Counted from the stretch's first letter, positions 1 to 9,472 are shown. The stretch is 62,235 bases of DNA from Caenispirillum salinarum AK4 (GCF_000315795.1 NZ_ANHY01000026.1:1-62235), one strand, 5' to 3'. Made by a program: numbers and translations. The notes: generated by a model from the sequence alone, not told the origin.

Positions 1-264
1 CCCGGGCGCCGCCGGCTCCCCCGCAGGGCGCGGGGGGCCGGGGGGGCCCGCCCGCCGGAGCCGCTGTCCACGCCGCATCCGTCGCCGTCGACGGGCACCG
101 CCGCATCGCCGAGTTTCGACATTGCCCCGGCCGTTTCGACTTGGGCTCAACCGCCGCCCCGAAAGGCGCAAACCCCCGAGCCCAAGTACCGGTCTTGTAT
201 ATCATTATGCGGAGGCGCGGCGGAACACCTATTTTCCCCTGCTTGGTGGAAAATGCGGCGGCCG
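1..264. other. Window edge without a supported gene
   Basis: No convincing coding sequence was recognised here. The first 60 bases are very G/C-rich. A minus-strand frame opens with ATG at 122 and stays open to the window edge (about 40 codons, rich in Gly, Arg and Pro), but it lacks a clear ribosome binding site and any recognisable motif, so it may be the 5' end of a gene lying outside or only chance. The A/T-richer patch at 195-245 lies between that frame and the end of the methyltransferase and could hold a promoter. Confidence 0.3.
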
Positions 265-1272
265 TCAATGCGGGTTCAGGCCGCGGTGCTCCCTCAAAAG
301 GTCGCGCGCCGGGATCGGGCTCTCGCGCCGGCGACCGAAGAAATAGCTTCCGGCAGCGGTGTCGTAGGACCCTTCGCGGCGCGCCAGCAGGTGATCGCCG
401 TAGCGCACCGGCCAGGACAGAAGCCGCGCCGCCGCCTGTAGGCCGCTGCGCACGGACCCGCGCCGGCCAAAGCTGGTCAGCCAGTATTCGAAGGTCCACG
501 TCAGCGCCATGCCGGGACCGCCGGCCATGCCCGCGCGCAGGGTGTCGAAGCGGCGGAACAGCGCCCGGTGGCCCAGCACGGTGAAGCGGGTGAAGTCGTG
601 CGCCCCCATGTGGACCTGGGCGATGAAGGGCGTCACGGCGTAGACCAGCCCGTCCGGCCCCAGCACACGATGGATTTCGGCGACGCAGGCATGGGGCTCC
701 AGAACGTGCTCCAGCACCGAGCAGCAGACCACCATGTCGAACCTGCCGTCCGCGAAGGGCAGCTGGTGGGCGTCGCAGACGTAGTGGGCATTGGGACCGA
801 CAGCGACGTCCGTGTAGACCATCCGCAGCCCCGGCCGCGCCGGCAGGGTCGCCTCGCCGGCACCGATCACCAGGACGCGCGCCGCCGGAACCTGCGCCGC
901 CAGCGCATCCAGGGCCTGGGCGGCGCTGAAGTCCGAGGTGTTGTAGCTGCGATCGGGCAGCCGCCGCAGCACCGCCCGCGCCAGGCGCTTGATGGCACCG
1001 CCCCGCGCCGCCGCAGAGGCCTTCACGGTGCCCGGCATGGCTGCGCCGCCCGCGGGTGCCGTGAAGTCGGCGATGCGGAACAGGCTGGCGTCGTCGTCGA
1101 TGAGCACCGGCACGCCGCGCACGACGGGATACGCGCGCTCGGGCACCACGCCGACGCTCACCAGCGCCCCCTCCCGCGGTACCAGGGGCGCCCCGGTGGC
1201 GGGGCAGCGCAGATCGGCGATGGTCAGGCCGCCGGGCATGTCGGCTGGTGCGACCTGGGTGGTGTTGGACAT
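265..1272 (-). CDS. SAM-dependent methyltransferase with N-terminal Trm112-like segment
   Basis: This is a class I SAM-dependent methyltransferase of the Methyltransf_11 type; its substrate cannot be told. About residues 20-65 form a Trm112-like segment (LRCPATGAPL, then PVVRGVPVLI). The Rossmann core follows: motif I VLVIGAGEATLP, an acidic end of strand 2 (MVYTDV), motif II-III CDAHQLPFADGRFDMVVCC, and the post-motif VLEHVLEP. The start ATG at 1272 is chosen because it has a GGGGGAAG ribosome binding site a few bases upstream; an ATG at 1305 adds 11 residues with no good site. It stands alone and diverges from the efflux genes. Similar proteins modify lipids, quinones or glycans, but nothing here decides among these. 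Confidence 0.8.
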   Translation of the reverse strand: MSNTTQVAPADMPGGLTIADLRCPATGAPLVPREGALVSVGVVPERAYPVVRGVPVLIDDDASLFRIADFTAPAGGAAMPGTVKASAAARGGAIKRLARAVLRRLPDRSYNTSDFSAAQALDALAAQVPAARVLVIGAGEATLPARPGLRMVYTDVAVGPNAHYVCDAHQLPFADGRFDMVVCCSVLEHVLEPHACVAEIHRVLGPDGLVYAVTPFIAQVHMGAHDFTRFTVLGHRALFRRFDTLRAGMAGGPGMALTWTFEYWLTSFGRRGSVRSGLQAAARLLSWPVRYGDHLLARREGSYDTAAGSYFFGRRRESPIPARDLLREHRGLNPH

Positions 1273-1487
1273 TGCTTCCCCCGGACTCGAAAACGGCGCT
1301 CGCACGCCCCCTCAAAGGGTCCGCTCTGCGCCGGGCGAATTCCATTCCCACTGCGGGGTGCCCGGCTGCTGCGTCGGCGTTACGCCGTTCGGCGCCATGA
1401 GCCGCTGTCGCGCGCCTTTCTTGTCATGACGAATGGTCCTACATAGAGGGTCCGGCCGTAGAGGCGGGACGGAGAAAGACGGAGATC

Positions 1488-2633
1488 ATGGTCAAGCGCC
1501 TGTTGTGGCTTCTGCCGCTGCTCATCCTGGCCGCCGGCGTGTGGGCCTACGCTGACGGCGTCCTGCGACTGCCGTGGCAGGAGACGGCCGCCGGCGCGGG
1601 CGGTGGTGCCGAGGCGTCGCGCGCCCGCCCGGCCAAGCCCGTGGCCGTGGCGCCGGTGGAGCGCGTCACCATCACCGACGAACTGACCGCCAACGGCACC
1701 GTCCGGGCCACCGAGAGCGTCACCGTCGCCGCCGAAGCCTCGGGCACGGTGGAAGAGGTGATGTTCGAACACGGGGCCGAGGTGGACAAGGGTGCGCCGC
1801 TGGTCCGCCTAGACACCACCGAGGCCGAGGCCGAGTTGTCCGCCGCCCGTGCCGAGCTGGAAACCGCCCGCCGCGCCTTCGACCGCGCCCGCCAGCTCCG
1901 CGCCAACGGCACCATCGCTCAGGGCCCCTTCGACGATGCCCAGGCCGCCCTGGAGGCCGCCCGCACCCAGGTCGCGCTGGCCGAGGTGACCCTGCGCAAG
2001 CGCACCGTCGCGGCGCCCTTCGCCGGCCAGGTGGGCTTCCGCGAGATCAGCCCCGGCGCCTACCTCCAGCCGGGCGACGAGATCACCACGCTCGATGCCA
2101 TCGAACGCGTCTACGTCGACTTCATGGTGGCCGAGGACAATCTCGCGCGCGTCGAGCGCGGGCAGACCGTCACGCTGCAATCCGTCGCCCGCCCCGATGC
2201 CGAGCGCACCGGCGCGGTGCTGACCGTGGCGCCGCGCGTCGATCCGGTCAGCCGACAGGCCCGCGTGCGCGCCCAGGTCGACAACGCCGACGGCCTGCTG
2301 CGTCCCGGCCAGCTGGTGCTGGTGAACGTCGCCACGGCCCGGCGCGAGACCATCATGGTTCCGGCCAGCGCCGTCGTGCCCGTCGGCTACCAGCATTTCG
2401 CCTTCATCGTCGGCGAGGACGGGACGGCCCAGCGCCGCACCGTCACGCTGGGCCGGCGCACCGCCGACCGGGTGGAGATCACCGCCGGCATCGAGCCCGG
2501 CGAGCGGCTGGTGATCGAAGGGGCGGCGAAGCTGCGCGGCGGCGACGCGGTGCGGATGGTCGATCCCCTGGCAGTCGATGCCTCACGCGATACCGACGGC
2601 GGCGCGACCGGCGCCGTCCCGGCCGAGACCTGA
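1488..2633 (+). CDS. RND efflux periplasmic adaptor (membrane fusion protein)
   Basis: This adaptor links an inner-membrane RND pump to an outer-membrane channel. Residues 4-22 form a hydrophobic N-terminal anchor without a lipobox cysteine. The two lipoyl half-motifs lie at about 74-110 (SGTVEEVMFEHGAEV) and 170-203 (AAPFAGQVGFREISPG), flanking a short alpha hairpin, followed by a beta-barrel and membrane-proximal domain. At 381 aa it has the usual size. ATG 1488 has GGAGAAAG and ACGGAG upstream. The RND permease starts 16 bases after its stop. No outer-membrane factor gene is adjacent, so a TolC-like protein encoded elsewhere is presumably used. The substrate is unknown. Confidence 0.92.
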   Translation: MVKRLLWLLPLLILAAGVWAYADGVLRLPWQETAAGAGGGAEASRARPAKPVAVAPVERVTITDELTANGTVRATESVTVAAEASGTVEEVMFEHGAEVDKGAPLVRLDTTEAEAELSAARAELETARRAFDRARQLRANGTIAQGPFDDAQAALEAARTQVALAEVTLRKRTVAAPFAGQVGFREISPGAYLQPGDEITTLDAIERVYVDFMVAEDNLARVERGQTVTLQSVARPDAERTGAVLTVAPRVDPVSRQARVRAQVDNADGLLRPGQLVLVNVATARRETIMVPASAVVPVGYQHFAFIVGEDGTAQRRTVTLGRRTADRVEITAGIEPGERLVIEGAAKLRGGDAVRMVDPLAVDASRDTDGGATGAVPAET

Positions 2634-2649
2634 GCGGCGGGAGGCGTCG

Positions 2650-5600
2650 TTGGTCATTTCCACCCTGTCGGTCAAGCGCCCCATCGCCGCGGCGGTGGTG
2701 AACCTGCTGATCCTGGTGTTCGGCATTTTCGCCCTGGGCCAGTTGTCGGTGCGCGAGGCGCCCGATATCAACCCGCCCATCGTCTCGGTGAACACCAGCT
2801 ACACCGGCGCAGCCGCCGAGGTGGTGGAAAGCCGCGTCACCAAGATCGTCGAGGACTACCTGAGCGGCATCGAGGGGGTGGAGACCATCACCTCGGACTC
2901 CAGCGAGGGCCACTCCCGCGTGACGGTCGCATTCGACCTGGACCGCGACATCGACAACGCCGCCAACGACGTGCGCGACCGCGTCAACCGGGCCCTGCGC
3001 GACCTGCCCGAAGACATCGAGGCGCCGCGCATCTCCAAGGCCGACGAAAACGCCGACGAGGTCATGTGGCTGACGCTGCGGGCCGACCACCTGGAGCCCA
3101 TGGCGCTGACCGACATGGCGGAACGGCTGGTGGTCGACCGCCTGACCAGCGTCGACGGCGTGGCCCAGATCAACGTCGGCGGCGAACAGCGCTACGCCCT
3201 GCGCGTCTGGCTCGACCGCGACGCCCTCACCGCGCGCGGCCTGACGGTGGCCGACGTGGACGAGGCGCTGCGGCGCGAGAACGTGGAGCTTCCCGCCGGC
3301 CGCCTGGAGGGCAGCGCCCAGACCCTGGCGGTGCGCACGGTGCGCAGCTACCAGACGCCCGACGAGTTCAACGCCCTGCCCGTCGCCACGCTGGACAACG
3401 GCGACATCATTCGGCTGGGAGAGCTTGCCCGGGTGGAGATCGGGCCGTCGGACACCCACCGCCACTTCCGCGCCAACGGGCGGGAAGCGCTGGGCCTGGG
3501 CATCATCGCCCAGGCCGACGCCAACGTTCTGGACGTCGCCGCCGGCGTGAAGGCCGAGGTGGAGCGCATCATCGCCGACCTGCCCGAAGGCACCGACGTC
3601 GGCGTGTCCTACGACAGTTCGGTCTTCGTGGACGCCGCGCTGGACGGCGTGCTGGAGACGCTGGTGGTCGCCATCATCCTGGTGACCGCCGTCATCTACC
3701 TGTTCCTCGGCTCGGGCCGCATGACGATCATCGCCGCCACGGCCATCCCGGTCTCGCTGCTGGGCGGCCTGCTCGCCATGTGGGCGCTCGGTTTCACCAT
3801 CAACGTGCTGACCCTGCTGGCCTTCGTGCTGGCCGCCGGACTGGTCGTGGACGATGCCATCGTGGTGGTGGAAAGCATCTGGCGCCGCTTCGAGAAGGGA
3901 GAGGCCGCCCGTCCCGCCGCCATATCGGGGGCACGCACCGTGGGCGTGGCCGTCATCGCCACCACCGGCGTGCTGGTGGCCGTCTTCGCGCCGCTGGCCC
4001 TGCAGCAGGGCGACGTCGGCCGCCTGTTTGCCGAGTTCGCCCTGACCATGGCCGCCACCGTCATCGTCTCCACGGTGGTGGCACTGACGCTGGTGCCTGC
4101 CATGTCCGGCCGGTTCCTAGGCAGGGAGCACAAGCCAAACGCCCTGATCCGCCTTGTCGACGCGGCGCTGGAGCGGCTGGAGGGCGGATACCGGCGGGCG
4201 CTGACCCTGTTCCTGCGCTCGCGCGTGCCGGTCGTGGTGGTGCTTGTGGCCGCCGTGGCCGCCGTCTGGGCGCTGTACCGCGACATTCCCCAGGAGCTGA
4301 CGCCGCCCGAGGACCGGGGCGGGTTCTGGGTCGTCGTCAACACGCCCGAGGGGTCTGCCTGGGACTACGCGAAAAGCTATGTGGAAACCCTGGAGGACGC
4401 CCTGCTTCCGCTGGTCGGCGAGGACGGCGGCATCCGCCAGGCGCTGACCGCCATCTGGGGCAGCGGCGAGCCGCGCGTGCGCGGCATCGTCGCCCTGCAC
4501 GACTGGGAGACTCGCGGGCGCTCGCAGGACGAGATCATGGACGAGGTGCGCGCCAACCTCGCCGACCTGCCGGGCGCCACCACCTATGTGCGCGGGCGAT
4601 CCGGCCTCGCGTCGGTGGGCGGCGGCAACAGCAGCCGGCTGAGCGTCGTACTGGGCGGCCCCACCTACGAGGACCTCGCCCGCTGGCGCGACATCATCGT
4701 GGAGGAAATGGAGGCACACCCCGGCCTGCGCGATCCCGGCAGCGACTACAACGAGAAACGCCCGCAGCTGCTGGTCACCGTCGACCGCGCCCGCGCCGCC
4801 GAACTGGGCGTTTCGGCGCGCGAGGTGGGCCGCACGCTGCAGACCGCCCTGGCCTCTCGCACGGTCAGCACCTTCGTCGATCGCGGCGAGGAGTACGACG
4901 TCATCCTGCAGGCCGGCGCCGCGGACCGCGACGCGCCGGCCGACATCACCGGCCTGTTCGTGCGCTCCGACCGCTCCGGCGACCTGATCCCGCTGGAAAC
5001 GCTGGTGTCGCTTGAGGAAGTCGCCTCGGCATCCAGCTACAACCGCTACCAGCGCATGCGGGCCGTGACCATCTCCGCCAGCCTGGGACCGGACATGCCC
5101 CTGGCCGAGGCCGTGCAGTGGGTGCGCGACACGGTCCAGCGCGAGCTGCCGGGGGATGCGCGGCTGTCCTTCACCGGCGCAGCCCAGGAACTGGTGGAGG
5201 CCACCGACGCCGGCTGGACCACCTTCGCCCTGGCCCTGGCGGTGGCCTTCCTGGTGCTGGCCGCCCAGTTCGAGAGCCTGCGGCTGCCGACGCTGATCAT
5301 GATGACCGTGCCGCTGGCCATGACGGGCGCCCTGTTCGGCCTGTGGGTGACGGGGTTGACGCTCAACATCTACAGCCAGATCGGCATCGTCATGCTGGTG
5401 GGGCTGGCCGCCAAGAACGGCATCCTGCTGGTGGAGTACGCGACCCAACTGGCCGAGCAGGGCAGCCGGCGCCTGGATGCCGCCGTGGACGCCGCGGTGG
5501 CGCGCCTGCGGCCGGTGCTGATGACCGCCATCTCCACGGCGGCCGGCGCGGTGCCGCTGATCCTGAGCACCGGCGCGGGGCACGAGACGCGGCAGGTGCT

Positions 5601-5763
5601 GGGCGTGGTGATCCTGTCGGGCATCGCCTTCGCGACGCTGCTGACCCTGTTCGTGGTGCCCACGCTCTACCGCTGGACGGCCGTGAAGGGGGCCGGCGAC
5701 CGGGTCGGAACGGCGGTGAAGGACGATGCCGAGGCACCGGCCGTCGGCCGGGCGGCGGAGTAG
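2650..5763 (+). CDS. RND (HAE1-type) efflux permease, TTG start
   Basis: Proton-driven RND transporter of the AcrB/MexB family, the inner-membrane pump for the adaptor just upstream. I place the start at TTG 2650, preceded by GGGAGGCG at 2638-2645. This gives an N-terminus VISTLSVKRPIAAAV typical of the family, 1037 aa, and puts the TM4 proton-relay aspartates at 401-402 (GLVVDDAIVVVE), close to Asp407/408 of AcrB. A conserved TM10 lysine is at about 922 (GLAAKNGILLVEYA). An upstream in-frame ATG at 2578 lies inside the adaptor gene and would add 24 uncharacteristic residues. Which compounds it exports cannot be read from sequence. It converges with the LuxR-type gene, with only 7 bases between stops. 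Confidence 0.93.
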   Translation: MVISTLSVKRPIAAAVVNLLILVFGIFALGQLSVREAPDINPPIVSVNTSYTGAAAEVVESRVTKIVEDYLSGIEGVETITSDSSEGHSRVTVAFDLDRDIDNAANDVRDRVNRALRDLPEDIEAPRISKADENADEVMWLTLRADHLEPMALTDMAERLVVDRLTSVDGVAQINVGGEQRYALRVWLDRDALTARGLTVADVDEALRRENVELPAGRLEGSAQTLAVRTVRSYQTPDEFNALPVATLDNGDIIRLGELARVEIGPSDTHRHFRANGREALGLGIIAQADANVLDVAAGVKAEVERIIADLPEGTDVGVSYDSSVFVDAALDGVLETLVVAIILVTAVIYLFLGSGRMTIIAATAIPVSLLGGLLAMWALGFTINVLTLLAFVLAAGLVVDDAIVVVESIWRRFEKGEAARPAAISGARTVGVAVIATTGVLVAVFAPLALQQGDVGRLFAEFALTMAATVIVSTVVALTLVPAMSGRFLGREHKPNALIRLVDAALERLEGGYRRALTLFLRSRVPVVVVLVAAVAAVWALYRDIPQELTPPEDRGGFWVVVNTPEGSAWDYAKSYVETLEDALLPLVGEDGGIRQALTAIWGSGEPRVRGIVALHDWETRGRSQDEIMDEVRANLADLPGATTYVRGRSGLASVGGGNSSRLSVVLGGPTYEDLARWRDIIVEEMEAHPGLRDPGSDYNEKRPQLLVTVDRARAAELGVSAREVGRTLQTALASRTVSTFVDRGEEYDVILQAGAADRDAPADITGLFVRSDRSGDLIPLETLVSLEEVASASSYNRYQRMRAVTISASLGPDMPLAEAVQWVRDTVQRELPGDARLSFTGAAQELVEATDAGWTTFALALAVAFLVLAAQFESLRLPTLIMMTVPLAMTGALFGLWVTGLTLNIYSQIGIVMLVGLAAKNGILLVEYATQLAEQGSRRLDAAVDAAVARLRPVLMTAISTAAGAVPLILSTGAGHETRQVLGVVILSGIAFATLLTLFVVPTLYRWTAVKGAGDRVGTAVKDDAEAPAVGRAAE

Positions 5764-5770
5764 CGCGCGG

Positions 5771-6460
5771 TCAGCGGCCGGACCGCCGCCGATCCTCCAT
5801 GGCGATCTCCGCAAGAATGCCCCGCGCCACCGCCTGGGCTGTGGTGCGCGCCCCGAAGTGGCGCTTCAGGCTTTCGATGTGCTTTTCCACCGTGCGCACC
5901 GACAGGCCGAGCGCATAGGCGATCTCCTTGGCCATCAAGCCCGACGCGAGCAGGCTGAGGCACTGGCGCTCGCGCATGGTCAGCCCGTCCTGGCGCACGG
6001 GAGAGACGGCATCCTCCACCACCAGGCGGATGCGCGACAGCGACAGGCAGCTCTCGCCGTCCCGGGTGGGCAGGATCAGGCGGTCATAGACGGCGAAGCG
6101 GTCCTGGATGCGGCTGCGGACGCGGTACAGCGCCGCGCGCCGCTCGGACTTGGCGATGGCGTAGTGTGGCGCGACGTTGTCCAGAATGTACTGCCTGTCG
6201 GGATAGTCCCCCAGCGTGGACAACGAGCCACGCATGTCCACGCCCATCTCGCCGATCTGCACGGCAAAGCCCAAGGGATCGGCGGTCGACATGTCGACGC
6301 TGTAAAGGTTGGTCAGGCCGTCTTTCAGCCCAGGATCTGACGAAAGACGGTGCAGCACGCTGTCCAGCCCGTCGCCCGCCTGTTCATGCGCGGCCAGGGC
6401 CTCGCACAGCAGCGGGTCGGTCGTCGGCTCCAGCCGCAGCCGGGTCGAATCGCACAGCAT
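5771..6460 (-). CDS. LuxR-type HTH transcriptional regulator
   Basis: A 229-residue regulator. A GerE/LuxR helix-turn-helix lies at about residues 160-205, with the diagnostic stretches LTMRERQCLSLLASGLMAKE and LSVRTVEKHIESLK. The N-terminal ~150 residues match no domain I can name with confidence. They show no phospho-acceptor aspartate arrangement of a receiver and no clear autoinducer-binding signature, though a PAS-like or LuxR ligand-binding fold is possible. A run of seven G (minus strand) sits just upstream of ATG 6460. It is transcribed divergently from the Cys-rich small gene at 6595, sharing a 134-base intergenic region with A/T-rich promoter-like sequence, so it may control that gene or itself. 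Confidence 0.82.
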   Translation of the reverse strand: MLCDSTRLRLEPTTDPLLCEALAAHEQAGDGLDSVLHRLSSDPGLKDGLTNLYSVDMSTADPLGFAVQIGEMGVDMRGSLSTLGDYPDRQYILDNVAPHYAIAKSERRAALYRVRSRIQDRFAVYDRLILPTRDGESCLSLSRIRLVVEDAVSPVRQDGLTMRERQCLSLLASGLMAKEIAYALGLSVRTVEKHIESLKRHFGARTTAQAVARGILAEIAMEDRRRSGR

Positions 6461-6533
6461 GAACCCCCCCGGGTTGTATTCATTGCCAAAATATCGCTGA
6501 AGGACTGGGTATTATCCCCCATTGGCGGGCACT

Positions 6534-6563
6534 TTGGCACACCCCTATAGTTGGCGCTAATAA
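6534..6563 (+). promoter_or_regulatory. Predicted sigma70-like promoter for the Cys-rich small gene
   Basis: A TTGGCA -35 box (6534-6539) and TAATAA -10 box (6558-6563) are separated by 18 bases, 31 bases before ATG 6595. The region also contains three TTGGC elements at 6522, 6534 and 6551, which might be regulator contacts. This is a motif match only. Confidence 0.4.
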
Positions 6564-6594
6564 AAAGAGATCAGCGCTCAAAGGGTTGAGAATC

Positions 6595-6900
6595 ATGACT
6601 GTTTCGCGCCACCGGCTGGTCGAGGCCGTTCGCGAGGCCGCCTACCAGTGCGCCTGCCCCGAAGGAAGACGAAGCGTCGCCGCCATCCGCCCCGACGCAC
6701 CCCGCCTGACTGTCATCGAAGACGCCACCGAAGCCGCGTTGGCGTGCACGCAGTGCTTCGGGGAATGCCCGTGCCTGCAGCCGCTGGTACAGCTCATCAA
6801 CCATTGCGTGATGGAAAGCCGCCGGCCGTTGGGCCTGCATGTGCCTCCTGACATGCGCGACGACCACGGCGAGCCCCTGTCCTGCATTGCCGGCGGTTGA
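6595..6900 (+). CDS. Cysteine-rich small protein of unknown function
   Basis: This 101-residue protein is not recognised. It has eight cysteines, among them CAC near residue 20 and a cluster CTQCFGECPC near 50-60, a density suggesting metal or Fe-S binding or disulfides. There is no signal peptide or membrane segment. ATG 6595 is preceded by AAAGGG at 6580-6585; an in-frame TTG at 6586 is an alternative. It diverges from the LuxR-type regulator and has its own promoter-like sequence. Coding status is supported by codon pattern, ribosome binding site and promoter, but family and role are unknown. Confidence 0.55.
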   Translation: MTVSRHRLVEAVREAAYQCACPEGRRSVAAIRPDAPRLTVIEDATEAALACTQCFGECPCLQPLVQLINHCVMESRRPLGLHVPPDMRDDHGEPLSCIAGG

Positions 6901-6932
6901 GCGCCGCATCGCCGTTCCAGCGTCTCAGCCGG

Positions 6933-7265
6933 TCACCCGATCAACCCCAGCACGATCCCCAGAAGCGCCAGCCCGCCGATGATGATGCCGGCCCACAGGC
7001 CGGGGCTCATGGGGCTCTTGCGCTGGGGCTGTTCGTGCGCGGCAAAGTGCTTCTGCTTCTGCTGGGCGCGCTGGCCGGTGCGTTTCTGATCCTCGGCGGC
7101 CTTGGCGGCCTCGGCCTTCGGTGTCGGCGTGCCGGCGGCCTCGGCGCCCGTTTCCAGCGGCGCGGTCGCCGGGTCGTGCTGGTTGATCTTGTCGCCCGTC
7201 TCGCCCCGATCCGTGGCGGCGCGAACCTGGTCCGTCTCGGTCGGCTTCTGCGACGTGTCGGCCAT
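6933..7265 (-). CDS. Small tail-anchored membrane protein, unknown
   Basis: A 110-residue protein whose first ~80 residues are polar, charged and low in complexity (Ala, Thr, Lys, Gln, Glu). A single hydrophobic helix of about 20 residues closes it (GLWAGIIIGGLALLGIVLGL). The layout fits a C-terminally anchored membrane protein with a disordered cytoplasmic or periplasmic part. ATG 7265 has GGGAGAGGA upstream; a further upstream in-frame ATG (7349) adds a basic leader without a good binding site. It lies downstream of the ornithine decarboxylase on the same strand, separated by about 100 bases. No family is recognised. Confidence 0.6.
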   Translation of the reverse strand: MADTSQKPTETDQVRAATDRGETGDKINQHDPATAPLETGAEAAGTPTPKAEAAKAAEDQKRTGQRAQQKQKHFAAHEQPQRKSPMSPGLWAGIIIGGLALLGIVLGLIG

Positions 7266-7368
7266 GAGGCTGTCCTCTCCCTTCCGATGATCGGAGTGCT
7301 TGTGAAGGGAACGGGTACGGTCGCGCCGGGGTTTCCGCGGCGCCGCCACGCGCGACGCGGCGCGAACC

Positions 7369-8556
7369 TCAGCCGGCGAAGGGCGACGCAGCCTGCACCT
7401 GGTCGGGCAGCATCTCGTTGACCGGCCCGTCGTCGTCCACCTGCACGAAGCGGTCCGCCCAGAACCCGTTGAAGCCGGTGCGCAGGACGTTGGAATAGGC
7501 CCCCATCATGCCGATCTCGATCCAGTCGCCGGTGCGCACGTCGGCCGGCAGCCAGAAGGGTCCGGGCATGGTGTCGATGCTGTCGCAGGTGGGGCCGTAG
7601 AACTTGAACACGGCCTCCTCCCCGACAGGGCCGGCGCCCTCGGGCCGCAGCACGCGCATGGGGAAGACGGGGCCCAGCAGCTTCAATTCCGACAGGCCGC
7701 CGTAGACACCGTCGTTCAGGTAGAGCCGGTCGCCCGCGCGCAGCTCGACACGCACCACCGCCGACATGCCGCCAGCGACCAGCGCCCGGCCGGGCTCGCA
7801 CAGGACCTTGGGATCGCCCTTGAAGGTGATCCAGTCCAGCGCCTCGCGGATTTCCGCCGAGACCTCGGGAAATGTCGGCTCATCGCCCCGGTACCGGGCC
7901 GGGAAGCCGCCGCCCACGTCCAGCAGGTCGATGGGCACCTTCGCCAGGTCGACGGCCTGTGACGCCATCTCCAGCGCCTTGATCCAGGCCGAGGCGCTGA
8001 TGCACTGGCTGCCCACATGGAAGGTGAGTCCCGCCCGCCCGGTGCGGTCGCGACAGGCGCGCAAGAGCGGCGCGGCGGTTTTCGGGTCGATGCCGAACTT
8101 CGACGACAGGTCCACCAGCGCCATGCCCGCCACAGTGCCCAGGCGCACCATGAGCGTCAGGTCGTCGGCGTTTTCCGTGGCGGCCAGAATCTTGTCCAGT
8201 TCCTCGGCATGATCCAGCGCGAACACCCGCACGCCGTGCTCGAAATAGGCTTCCTCGATGGCCCTGGGCGTCTTGACCGGGTGCATGAAGGACAGCCGGT
8301 GATCGGGAAACAGGGTATGCGTGCCGCGCACCTCGGCGGCCGAGGCCACGTCCCAGTGCCGGATGCCGCCCTCGGCCAGGGCCTGAAGCACCACGGGATG
8401 ATCGTTGCATTTCACCGCGTACATGACCTCGCCGGGGAAGGCCGCGATGGCCTCGCGCGCCGTATCCGCGATCAGGCGCGGGCGCAGGCAGTACATGGGC
8501 GAGTCCTGGGGTGCGGCATCCAGGGCCTCTTCCGTGGTGGCGAAGGTTCTGAGCAT
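7369..8556 (-). CDS. Ornithine decarboxylase (PLP, alanine-racemase fold)
   Basis: Group IV PLP-dependent decarboxylase, most likely converting L-ornithine to putrescine (EC 4.1.1.17). The PLP lysine is Lys49 in YAVKCNDHP. The barrel shows HVGSQC, the phosphate-binding GGGFP and CEPGRAL. The C-terminal signature CDSID (about 324-328) carries the catalytic cysteine and substrate-contact aspartate typical of ornithine decarboxylases. At 395 aa it matches short bacterial and eukaryote-like enzymes rather than the large biosynthetic SpeC type. ATG 8556 has GGAGG upstream. Some members also accept lysine, so lysine/ornithine decarboxylase is the main alternative. Confidence 0.88.
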   Translation of the reverse strand: MLRTFATTEEALDAAPQDSPMYCLRPRLIADTAREAIAAFPGEVMYAVKCNDHPVVLQALAEGGIRHWDVASAAEVRGTHTLFPDHRLSFMHPVKTPRAIEEAYFEHGVRVFALDHAEELDKILAATENADDLTLMVRLGTVAGMALVDLSSKFGIDPKTAAPLLRACRDRTGRAGLTFHVGSQCISASAWIKALEMASQAVDLAKVPIDLLDVGGGFPARYRGDEPTFPEVSAEIREALDWITFKGDPKVLCEPGRALVAGGMSAVVRVELRAGDRLYLNDGVYGGLSELKLLGPVFPMRVLRPEGAGPVGEEAVFKFYGPTCDSIDTMPGPFWLPADVRTGDWIEIGMMGAYSNVLRTGFNGFWADRFVQVDDDGPVNEMLPDQVQAASPFAG

Positions 8557-8670
8557 CGGGCCTCCGGTGCGGTGGGCAGAACGGCGCGGGCGCCGGCCTT
8601 TAAGCCTACGCCCTTGCGCTCCTTGCGAAAAGGCCCCGCCGAAGCGGGGCCCGTTCTGCTGCCGCCGGCG

Positions 8671-9426
8671 TCAGGAATGCTTGAGGTGCTTGAGCAGGAA
8701 TTCCTCGGTGCGCCGGTTGGCTTCCGTCGCCGCATCTTCCTTGTAGTGACCCGCGTCCGTCTGGCGGGCGAAGGCGTGCGGCGCGCCGGGATAGTGGTAG
8801 GTGGTGACGTGGCTGTTGCCCTGCAGGCCCTCGATCACCGTCTCCTGCTGCTCCTTGGAGACGAACTCGTCGTTGCCGGCAATGTGCAGCATCAGCGGTT
8901 TGGTGATGCCCTTGCACTCGTCCAGGTACTTGTCGATGTTCACGCCGTAGTAGCCGACGGCGCAGTCGGCGTCGGTGCGGCATGCGGTCAGGTAGGCCAG
9001 CAGGCCGCCCAGGCAATAGCCGATGGCGCCCACCTTGCCGGTGGTCTCCTTCAGCGTGCGGGCGTGGGTGATGGTGTCCTGGATGTCCTGGAGGCCCTTG
9101 TCGATGTCGAACTTGCCGAACAGGTCGAAGGCCTTCTGCATTTCCTGCTCGTTGGTCGGGTCCAGTTCGATGCCGGGGTCGATGCGCCAGAACAGGTCGG
9201 GGCAGATGGCGGAATAGCCCATCTGCGACAGGTTTTCGCAGATGCGCCACATCTCCTTGTTGATGCCGAAGATTTCCTGGCACACCAGCACGCAGGGCGC
9301 GGGGTCCTGGTGGGCGGCCGGTGCGAAATAGGCCTTGAACGTGCCGTCGCGGCCGGGAATATGGATCATGTGGCCCAGCGTCTCGCGGGTGCTCTTTACC
9401 GGATCGGGGCCTTCCAGATCGGCCAT
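8671..9426 (-). CDS. Dienelactone hydrolase family protein
   Basis: An alpha/beta hydrolase of the dienelactone hydrolase (carboxymethylenebutenolidase) family. The family's Cys-Asp-His triad is visible: Cys138 in GYCLGG, Asp186 in NDEF and His217 in PHAFAR. Length (251 aa) is usual. ATG 9426 has GGGAGGA upstream. No other chloroaromatic ring-cleavage genes are adjacent, so the true substrate may be another ester or lactone; many paralogues have no known substrate. Confidence 0.85.
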   Translation of the reverse strand: MADLEGPDPVKSTRETLGHMIHIPGRDGTFKAYFAPAAHQDPAPCVLVCQEIFGINKEMWRICENLSQMGYSAICPDLFWRIDPGIELDPTNEQEMQKAFDLFGKFDIDKGLQDIQDTITHARTLKETTGKVGAIGYCLGGLLAYLTACRTDADCAVGYYGVNIDKYLDECKGITKPLMLHIAGNDEFVSKEQQETVIEGLQGNSHVTTYHYPGAPHAFARQTDAGHYKEDAATEANRRTEEFLLKHLKHS

Positions 9427-9472
9427 GGTCTGTCCTCCCTCTCTGCTGTGCGTGGCCTTCGGCGATCAGCCT

